This document shows positions 8,046 through 14,226 of a stretch of DNA of 64,000 nucleotides, piece by piece. Source of the stretch: Bacilliculturomica massiliensis (GTDB lineage: Bacteria > Bacillota > Clostridia > Peptostreptococcales > Anaerovoracaceae); the NCBI RefSeq assembly GCF_900605495.1, contig NZ_LR027603.1:62001-126000 (forward strand), read 5' to 3'. A program made the translations under genes and the position numbers. The number at the start of each line of letters is the position of its first letter. Position 1 is the first letter of the stretch. Under the pieces are notes generated by a model that was not told where the DNA came from, searched no databases, and saw only the letters and a program-made list of their open reading frames with translations.

Positions 8046-9033
8046 AGTACCCTCCTACATCTCTTCCCAGGTCGCAGGTATAGACCCACTCCACCACGTC
8101 GCCTTCCTTCAATTGATACCGGCTGCATCCATAGTTGGGGAACCAGCCGTTGACTTTGTACATCCACCCGGACAGCTCGCCGCAGTCAAACTCGTACAGG
8201 TTATTGATCCCTTCGATATAAGCGCTGTTGTAGATGGGCGTGTTCACAAACTCCATATGTATCTTGTTGTTTTTCATCTCCCTCTGCAGCAGGTTGAACA
8301 CGCTTTCCCCCTCGTAGAAGGTCACCTTCTGCGATGCAAAAATTACGCCGTCAGCCGGGACCAGTTCGACTTTCTCAGGGTCCAGCCAGTCCATATTGTT
8401 CAGTATGGAATCGCACCGGACAGATAGCGTACATGTCATCTTTTTATCGCTGACCGCTGCATTTTGCGGTTCCACCGGCACCGGCTTTCCTTCCGGCACC
8501 GGATCTGTAAGATATTGATCCTTCCCTGTGCTGGCATTGATCTCCATACCCTGTTCTGCCGAATAGGACTCCGATCCTTTTTCCACGTTGGGCGAAGAAC
8601 CTCCCATGGAGGCGGCCAGCTTCAGCTTTTCCTCCGCCGTCAGACCGCCCTCGACGCCGCCGGGACGGCTCTCAATACCCGCGGGCGTCGGTTTTACCAC
8701 GCTCTCGGAAGTCGTCGCTGCCGGTCCGGAGGCCACTGCCGGCCCCGTGACGCCGTCTGCACCGTCGCCGTCCTCATCTCCCAGCGCCCCCAGCGCCCCC
8801 GGCGTCACAGAAGCCCCCGCCGTCAGCCCACGCCCTTCCCCCATCCCTCCACATCCTTTTTGGAAAACACCACAGCCCCTGCCCCCGCCAGAATACCTGA
8901 ACAGCCCGTAAGTGTGAGCACTGTCTCTTATACACACTTGGTTGTGTATAAGGGACAGAACAAAGGAAACCACCAGAACCAGAACGATGATCACAGCCGC
9001 CGTTATCTTTCCTTTCGTTACTTTAAATTTCAT
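8026..9033 (-). CDS. Membrane-anchored DUF4430 (transcobalamin C-terminal-like) protein, with suspect insert
   Basis: 335 residues. Residues 5-30 form an N-terminal membrane anchor or signal. The last ~130 residues are a DUF4430 domain: a YEGESVFNLLQ start, a YIEGINNLYEF segment, GWMYKVNGWFPNYG, and LKEGDVVEWVYTCD. DUF4430 is the bacterial relative of the C-terminal beta domain of animal intrinsic factor and transcobalamin. The gene precedes ecfT and follows a barrel gene resembling the other half of those carriers. Oddities: residues ~28-65 read through a pair of Tn5 mosaic-end-like sequences and a frame-shifted fragment of the three-repeat gene family found at 11.6-14.2 kb. The Pro/Gly/Ala linker after it may be natural. 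The start at 9033 follows AAAGGAGTCAATTTGAT. The C-terminal call is firm; residues 28-65 are not trustworthy. Confidence 0.8.
   Translation of the reverse strand: MKFKVTKGKITAAVIIVLVLVVSFVLSLIHNQVCIRDSAHTYGLFRYSGGGRGCGVFQKGCGGMGEGRGLTAGASVTPGALGALGDEDGDGADGVTGPAVASGPAATTSESVVKPTPAGIESRPGGVEGGLTAEEKLKLAASMGGSSPNVEKGSESYSAEQGMEINASTGKDQYLTDPVPEGKPVPVEPQNAAVSDKKMTCTLSVRCDSILNNMDWLDPEKVELVPADGVIFASQKVTFYEGESVFNLLQREMKNNKIHMEFVNTPIYNSAYIEGINNLYEFDCGELSGWMYKVNGWFPNYGCSRYQLKEGDVVEWVYTCDLGRDVGGYYATGGE
8835..8966. other. Probable assembly scar: paired Tn5 mosaic-end-like sequences plus gene fragment
   Basis: At 8926-8966 the plus strand reads CTGTCTCTTATACACA, five bases, then TGTGTATAAGGGACAG. These are two back-to-back copies of the Tn5/Nextera mosaic end (CTGTCTCTTATACACATCT). 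The adjacent ~90 bases (8835-8925) are about 85% identical by eye to the middle of the paralog at 13.3-13.4 kb, but are read here in another frame. Library adapters joined inside a contig would look exactly like this. A natural insertion is less likely because no IS50/Tn5 body is present. Confidence 0.8.
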
Positions 9034-9182
9034 ATCAAATTGACTCCTTTATTTTATCCACAGTGCTCCTTCGGGATAGACCGCGCCCTCCTCACCGTTA
9101 TATTTCACGGCGCATCCCGCAGTCTCGAAACAACAGACGCTCCATATCTGTCCGTGAGCGTCAGTCCTGCATATGACAGAAC

Positions 9183-9212
9183 GGCGCGGAAAAACGGATC
9201 TTCCGCGCCGAT
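9183..9212. promoter_or_regulatory. Strong intercistronic hairpin
   Basis: A nine-base-pair perfect stem, GGCGCGGAA/TTCCGCGCC, lies in the 226-base gap between the barrel gene and the DUF4430 gene. On the plus strand it is followed by ATTTTATTT; on the minus strand (the operon direction) there is no T-run. In the operon it is therefore more likely a processing or mRNA-stability element than a full terminator. The rest of the gap holds no recognisable feature apart from the DUF4430 ribosome site. Confidence 0.5.
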
Positions 9213-9259
9213 TTTATTTCAATACCGCCTTTTGAAGTCAGCTTTCCGTCCTCCCAGTC

Positions 9260-10954
9260 TTACAGCAGCCGCGCCGTTCCCAGCATCCGATACAACATTT
9301 CAGCGATCTCGCATCGTTTAATCGCTTTTAACGGTTCGATCGTCAGATCCGACTGGGAGAGGATATCTTCTTTATAGCAGAAACCCAGAGCGGGCCTCGC
9401 CCATTCCTCGCTTTTTACGTAGTCCGAAAACTGAGATATAATGTCCCGCGCCTCCGACTCTGTCATCGCCGTATCCATGCCGCAGAGCTTCGCTGCGTTG
9501 GCCGTCATGCAGGCGGCCTCCTGCCTGGTGATCGCGCCCTCCGGGTCAAAGGTGGCAGCGGACGTGCCGCTGACGACGCCGTAATCTGCAGCAGTCCCGA
9601 TATAGGGCGCATACCATTCGGACTGCGCCACATCTGAGAATTTACCGTTGGCCTTCGGAGTCAATCCCAGGGCGTTTACCACGATGGCCGCAAATTCCGC
9701 CCGCGTCATCGTCGCTTCAGGCCGAAACGTTCCGTCGTCGTATCCGCTGATGATCCCCCTGGACGCCAGCGCCTCCACCGCCGGCTGATTGACGTGAGCA
9801 GAAATGTCTTCGTAGGTTTTTCCCGGCGCCGTAATATCTCGGGCCTTCACGTCGGCATTTTTACCCTCCAGACCTTTCCCCGCGGCGGCGCTTCCTCCGG
9901 CTGCGGATGCCAGATCTGCCGCATCGCCCATGCGGTAGAGACTGTTCTTGCCCTCAGTAGCCCGCCGTATGGCCGCCAGACCGTAAAACGCCTGCTCCGT
10001 AGCCATGAGATTGCTGCCGTCTCCGTCCTGCGCATGCAGAAATCCGGATCCTTTCACATAAAAAGTAAGCAAATTGTCGACCATGGTCTTTCCGTTCTTC
10101 ACAAAGCGGCTGTCATCCAGCGGAATGCCAAGCTCCGTCAGTGCGACGATCACCTGCACCACGCTCTCCGAATTGGCGCTGCCCCAGCTGGAGAATCCGC
10201 CGTTCTTATCCTGCAGCCTGGAAAGGCAGGCCAGAGCTTCCCGCGTCACTTTTTTTACGTCTTCTCTTTCCTGATACTTGGCGAGAGCCTGCAGCGCCAT
10301 ACCCGTTATATCAGGGTCCGCGACCTCTCTGTCCCCCGCCGATGCGCTGCCTCCGAAGAGAGAAAACCCGCCGTCCGGAAGCTGCCTGCGCAGGATCTCA
10401 TCCACATACATTTCCCGGGTGGCCTGTACGGTGGCCTGCCTGTTCTCCGGCATGGGATAATCTCTGGAATCCAGAGCGATCAGCGCCCAGATGGGGCCGT
10501 TGATCCCCTGCCAGATGGTCTTTTCAAAATCCCCCAGAGGCGTCAGCAGGTCGTAGCCAGCCACATTTCGCGGGTCTTTTCCTATCGACGTCAAAGCTAC
10601 GATAAGCCTGCTGTATTCCGTGTATTTTTTTTCGTGGAGAACGCCGGCGCAGGCCCTGACATACGCTTCCACCGTCGAATAATAATTGCTGTAGTACTGC
10701 GGCGTCACCTTATCGTATCCGCTTCTGGCCAATCCCAGCACGGCCCACTCTCCGCCGATCGAACCCACCTGCGGAGTTTTGACTGTTTTGTACAGATAAT
10801 CCGCCGTGTCCAGCAGCGCTGCTTCTGCCGCAGCGTCCACTTCTGCTCCCAGCCCCGCGGCGGTACCGTCTGCAAAGGCGGCTGCCGGTACGGCGCAAAC
10901 CACCAGCACCGCTGTCAGAAAGACAGCCAATAACCGTTTCATTCTTTTGTTCAT
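9260..10954 (-). CDS. SLH-anchored alpha/alpha-barrel protein (intrinsic-factor/terpene-cyclase-like fold)
   Basis: 564 residues with a signal peptide (1-29, ending AAAFA). Residues ~45-345 form a helical-repeat region of the prenyltransferase/squalene-cyclase type: QLPDGGFSLFG, DPDITGMALQAL, DKNGGFSSWGSANSESVVQV, ATEQAFYGLAA. The same alpha6/alpha6 barrel forms the N-terminal domain of intrinsic factor and transcobalamin. Three SLH modules follow at ~380-435, 440-495 and 508-560 and would hold it on the cell wall. It is the first gene of the run into DUF4430, ecfT and ecfA-A'-S. I infer that it captures a ligand at the surface together with the DUF4430 protein. The start follows GAAGGAGAAGTGCG. 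Enzymatic activity is unlikely but not excluded. Confidence 0.85.
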   Translation of the reverse strand: MNKRMKRLLAVFLTAVLVVCAVPAAAFADGTAAGLGAEVDAAAEAALLDTADYLYKTVKTPQVGSIGGEWAVLGLARSGYDKVTPQYYSNYYSTVEAYVRACAGVLHEKKYTEYSRLIVALTSIGKDPRNVAGYDLLTPLGDFEKTIWQGINGPIWALIALDSRDYPMPENRQATVQATREMYVDEILRRQLPDGGFSLFGGSASAGDREVADPDITGMALQALAKYQEREDVKKVTREALACLSRLQDKNGGFSSWGSANSESVVQVIVALTELGIPLDDSRFVKNGKTMVDNLLTFYVKGSGFLHAQDGDGSNLMATEQAFYGLAAIRRATEGKNSLYRMGDAADLASAAGGSAAAGKGLEGKNADVKARDITAPGKTYEDISAHVNQPAVEALASRGIISGYDDGTFRPEATMTRAEFAAIVVNALGLTPKANGKFSDVAQSEWYAPYIGTAADYGVVSGTSAATFDPEGAITRQEAACMTANAAKLCGMDTAMTESEARDIISQFSDYVKSEEWARPALGFCYKEDILSQSDLTIEPLKAIKRCEIAEMLYRMLGTARLL

Positions 10955-11035
10955 CGCACTTCTCCTTCACTTTTCCCCGCTGGGCCGCCGTGTGCATCGC
11001 CGCGGAGACCTGCTGCCCGCTTTTCTGCCGCCAGG

Positions 11036-11329
11036 CTATTCATCCCGATTTTCATATAAGCAGTAACATGGATAATTCTCACCCAGATACATCCACACAT
11101 TTTCGCCCATATCCAGATGTTCGTCGAAAACAAGATCGGGGATGAAGAGTTTCACGCTGGTCCGGCGTTTTCCGGTCAGCGTCGCCCCGCCCGCCGAGGG
11201 CTCCCTGCGGAAGCTGTCTATCTTTTCTGCAAGATCCGCAATGCCTGTCTCTTTCGCAAAATTGGGGATAAAATCACTGACCTCCGCATAGACGATGTTG
11301 TCCGGATCTTTAAACCACTTAACATTCAT
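11036..11329 (-). CDS. Small protein of unknown function
   Basis: 97 residues, not recognised. It is soluble and acidic, with alternating hydrophobic strands and no membrane segment or signal peptide. The start at 11329 is well supported by AAAGGAGTCAAAT. It lies between the DUF2292 gene (37 bases upstream) and the SLH-barrel gene (81 bases downstream), all on the minus strand, so it may be in the same transcript as the transporter operon. Two cysteines near the C-terminus (CYCLYEN) are its only notable residues. Confidence 0.6.
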   Translation of the reverse strand: MNVKWFKDPDNIVYAEVSDFIPNFAKETGIADLAEKIDSFRREPSAGGATLTGKRRTSVKLFIPDLVFDEHLDMGENVWMYLGENYPCYCLYENRDE

Positions 11330-11366
11330 ATTTGACTCCTTTCCGCGGCGCAGCAGCCGCCGCCTT

Positions 11367-11540
11367 CTACAGCTTGATGCTTTTTTTCATCTCTTCGATA
11401 CGCACGGGTCTCCCGTCGTTAATGATCACCTTCAGCTCTCCAAAACCTACGTCCCGGATAATTTCCAGCAGCTTCTGCTCCCGTTCATCCAGCCCTCCGG
11501 CTTTTTTTATTCCGGCCGCTCTCGCCGTCGTGTTCTCCAT
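11367..11540 (-). CDS. DUF2292 (YezD-like) small protein
   Basis: 57 residues, too short for most ORF callers. The core DEREQKLLEIIRDVGFGELK, then VIINDGRPVRIE, closely follows the DUF2292 pattern (ILELIRslrfGev.I.v.DGkpvqIe). A Gly/Ala/Lys N-terminus precedes it. The function is unknown; in some genomes the family sits near sulfur or cysteine metabolism genes. The ATG at 11540 follows AGGGAAGGGAAGGG. It lies upstream of the 97-residue gene and downstream of the repeat-protein pair. Confidence 0.75.
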   Translation of the reverse strand: MENTTARAAGIKKAGGLDEREQKLLEIIRDVGFGELKVIINDGRPVRIEEMKKSIKL

Positions 11541-11570
11541 TAAAACCCTTCCCTTCCCTGTGATCTTCTG

Positions 11571-12854
11571 TTATATCCCGGTTCCCGTCTCAGCCCTCCA
11601 CTCGTCCGCGTTCACCTTGTGCAGCACCTTGATCTTCCACTCGTCCTCATACCTGCTTCTGTTTTCCAAGGTCAGTGTCTCGCCGTCCGGGCTGATCCGG
11701 TATCGAAATGCATAGTCTGGTCTGCCTGCCCATCTTGACGTCGGATAGGTGTTTTGCGGATCTATCTGGATCTCCTTCGGATTCTCCGGATCATATCGAT
11801 AGCCAAACAGCATGCGGTAAGCATAGGGACAGAAAACATAAGTCCCCCATCCCTCCTCTGTACAGCCATAGTAGTCCGGTTTCCCCTCACTCTTCTCGTA
11901 GAAGTGCATGTCTCCGTTCTCCGATACCCAGACCACATTTTCCCGCAGTCCCAGCGGCGGCCCCAGAAGCGATATCCCCTCTCCCTTCTCCCATTCCTCC
12001 ACGTTCTTTTTGCGGAACACCACAGGCTCCTCTCCCGCCAGAATACCCGAACAGCTCGTCAGCGTGAGGACGTCGACGTTTTCGCCGCCGATCCGGTATA
12101 TGGCCGTGAACAGCGGATCGGTATCATCCCTTTCTTTACCCGAATATGCCATAAACATCCGATTTGAAGTCCTAAAATAAAACTCTTCCTGTTCCCCGTT
12201 TCGTCTGATCTCCCCATCCAAACGCGGCGTTTCAGTCAGCATATAGAAATACATGCTGTCATCCTCCGCGACCCATACGGTGCTCTTGGCTTCTTTGTAC
12301 TGCAAATCAATCTCCGGTCCGATATCTGGTTCCGGTCCGCCCCAGCGGGGGTCTGCTTCCATCTCTCTTTTCCATTCATCTGCGGCGCGGCGGTGCATCT
12401 TTATTTCTACCTTTGTCTGACCGTTCGGCGTATCAAAGTTATTGCATTTAAATGTAAGCGTATCTTTGTCAAATATATGAAAACGACATCTTCCATTAAA
12501 TAGATTGTCCTCTGTTCCTGTAAATGCTTCATCAGAATCATATCTTTCAACCCAAAATGGTCCAAGTCTATTGCCATGCCCAAATCGAATTTCGATTACT
12601 TCCCCATTATAAATGATTCTTCCATACGTACATCTGCGATCCGCATCGCTTTCATAAAAATAAAAATCTTCATCTTCTGAAACCCATACTGCATTTTTAT
12701 CCAGCCGCATCAGCCCTTCCCTAAAGAGTAGTAAGGTCAGCCCATTTGGTCCGGGGCTGAGTCCCGCATACAGATATATGAGCAATACTACCAGAAACAC
12801 TGGAATAAAAATAATCAAACACTTTTTCATCAATCGTTGTTTTTTCATGCCCAT
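11571..12854 (-). CDS. Exported three-repeat protein, paralog 1
   Basis: 427 residues with an N-terminal membrane segment (10-28) after a basic KKQRLMKK start. It is made of three ~125-residue repeats beginning near 51, 196 and 311 with (A/V)VWVSE-x-x-D-(M/F)-x-FYE. Each continues with a (Y/D)G-x-I strand, an (E/R)-F strand, an -LTL- strand and ends KV-x-x-(D/E)EW. The pattern suggests three small beta sandwiches outside the membrane; I do not recognise a named family. It is a tandem duplicate of the next gene. N-terminal, central (LTLTSCSGILAG) and C-terminal blocks are nearly identical, while the second repeat and the middle of the third diverge, as expected from gene conversion. The first 150 codons are visibly more AT-rich than the flanks. 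Confidence 0.75.
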   Translation of the reverse strand: MGMKKQRLMKKCLIIFIPVFLVVLLIYLYAGLSPGPNGLTLLLFREGLMRLDKNAVWVSEDEDFYFYESDADRRCTYGRIIYNGEVIEIRFGHGNRLGPFWVERYDSDEAFTGTEDNLFNGRCRFHIFDKDTLTFKCNNFDTPNGQTKVEIKMHRRAADEWKREMEADPRWGGPEPDIGPEIDLQYKEAKSTVWVAEDDSMYFYMLTETPRLDGEIRRNGEQEEFYFRTSNRMFMAYSGKERDDTDPLFTAIYRIGGENVDVLTLTSCSGILAGEEPVVFRKKNVEEWEKGEGISLLGPPLGLRENVVWVSENGDMHFYEKSEGKPDYYGCTEEGWGTYVFCPYAYRMLFGYRYDPENPKEIQIDPQNTYPTSRWAGRPDYAFRYRISPDGETLTLENRSRYEDEWKIKVLHKVNADEWRAETGTGI

Positions 12855-12863
12855 TCCCGTCCT

Positions 12864-14177
12864 CTAATCCGTTCCCGTCTCAGCCCTCCACTCGTCGGCG
12901 TTCACCTTGTGCAGCACCTTGATCTTCCACTCGTCCTCATACCTGCTTCTGTTTTCCAAGGTCAGTGTCTCGCCGTCCGGGCTGATCCGGTACCTGAATA
13001 CATAATTGGGCCTTCCGGGCTCGCTTGAAGTTGGCCTGATGTTTTGGGGATCCACCCGGACCTCCTTCGGATTCTCCGGGTCATATCGATAGCTAAACAA
13101 CATGCGATAGGTGTAAGGACAGAAGACATTGCGTTCCGCCATCTCAAACGTATCATATATGTCATTCGTATCCGCTGCGTTATATTTTATCTTTCCGAAA
13201 TAGTCTGGTTTTCCTTCACTTTTTTCATAAAAGAACATATTCTCGTCCTCCGATACCCAGGCCACATTTTCCCGCAACCCCAGCGGCGGACCCAGAAGCG
13301 ATATCCCCTCTCCCTTCTCCCATTCCTCCACATTCTTTTTGTGAAATACCACAGGCTCTGCTCCCGCCAGAATACCTGAACAGCTCGTCAGTGTGAGGAC
13401 GTCATCGTTTTCTCCGCTGATCCGGTAGATGGCTGTGAAGAACGTGTCGTGACTATAATTCCCCCCTTCCGCATAGGAAAAAAATATCCGATTTACAGTA
13501 TCAAAATCGAACTCCGCCACCATCCCGGCTCGCTTAATCTCTCCGTCAGGCCGCGGCATTCCAGTTCGTTCATAAAAATACATGGTATCATCCTCCGAAA
13601 CCCACACCGCATCCTCGTCTCTATCATACGTGGGTAAACCTGGCCCAATGTCCGGCTCCGGCCCTCCCCAGCGGGGGTCTGCTTCCATCTCTCTTTTCCA
13701 TTCTTCTGCGTCGCGGCGGTGCATCTTTATTTCTACCTTTGTCTGACCGTTCGGCGTATCAAAGTTATTGCATTTAAATGTAAGCGTATCTTTGTCAAAT
13801 ATATGAAAACGACATCTTCCATTAAATAGAATGTCCTCTGTTCCTGTGAATGCTTCATCAGAATCATATCTTTCAACCCAAAACGGTCCAAGTCTGCTGC
13901 GGTCATGCCGAAATTGAATTTCAATCACTTCCCCATTATAAAAGATTCTTCCATATGAACATTCGCGATCCGCATCGCTTTCATAAAAATAAAAATCTTC
14001 ATCTTCTGAAACCCATACCGCGTTTCCATCCTGTCGCATCAGCCCTTCCCTAAAGAGCAATAAGGTCAGTCCATTTGGTCCGGGGCTGAGTCCCGCATAC
14101 AGATATATGAGCAACACCACTAGCAACACTGGAATAAAAATAATCAAACACTTTTTCAACAATCGTTGTTTTTTCAT
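12864..14177 (-). CDS. Exported three-repeat protein, paralog 2
   Basis: 437 residues and the same architecture as its neighbour: a membrane anchor at 8-26, then three VWVSED-x-x-x-(F/Y)FYE repeats near 49, 196 and 312. The start is ATG at 14177 behind TAGGGGGAGGAAC. Only nine bases separate its stop from the start of paralog 1. The third repeat has a ~15-residue insertion (NAADTNDIYDTFEMAERN) absent from paralog 1. A third copy of part of this family occurs out of frame at 8835-8925. The function is unknown. A tandem pair of surface proteins with conserved ends and variable middles suggests either dosage or diversification. Confidence 0.75.
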   Translation of the reverse strand: MKKQRLLKKCLIIFIPVLLVVLLIYLYAGLSPGPNGLTLLLFREGLMRQDGNAVWVSEDEDFYFYESDADRECSYGRIFYNGEVIEIQFRHDRSRLGPFWVERYDSDEAFTGTEDILFNGRCRFHIFDKDTLTFKCNNFDTPNGQTKVEIKMHRRDAEEWKREMEADPRWGGPEPDIGPGLPTYDRDEDAVWVSEDDTMYFYERTGMPRPDGEIKRAGMVAEFDFDTVNRIFFSYAEGGNYSHDTFFTAIYRISGENDDVLTLTSCSGILAGAEPVVFHKKNVEEWEKGEGISLLGPPLGLRENVAWVSEDENMFFYEKSEGKPDYFGKIKYNAADTNDIYDTFEMAERNVFCPYTYRMLFSYRYDPENPKEVRVDPQNIRPTSSEPGRPNYVFRYRISPDGETLTLENRSRYEDEWKIKVLHKVNADEWRAETGTD

Positions 14178-14226
14178 GTTCCTCCCCCTAGCGATTAATT
14201 GTCAGCAACATCTCAAATCGTATATC

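Noticed and set aside
8926-8966. Inverted pair of Tn5-like ends as a natural transposon footprint
   Set aside because: No transposase, no target duplication, and the sequence is the hybrid in-vitro mosaic end rather than a wild-type IS50 end, so adapter carry-over is more likely.
9034-9259. Cobalamin riboswitch between the barrel and DUF4430 genes
   Set aside because: Searched because of the predicted substrate; neither a GCCACTG-type B12 box nor the other aptamer words is present.
8464-9321. Long plus-strand frame of 285 codons over the DUF4430 gene
   Set aside because: It is antisense to a recognised domain, has no ribosome site, and contains the peptide VSYTHL, which is a translated mosaic-end artefact.
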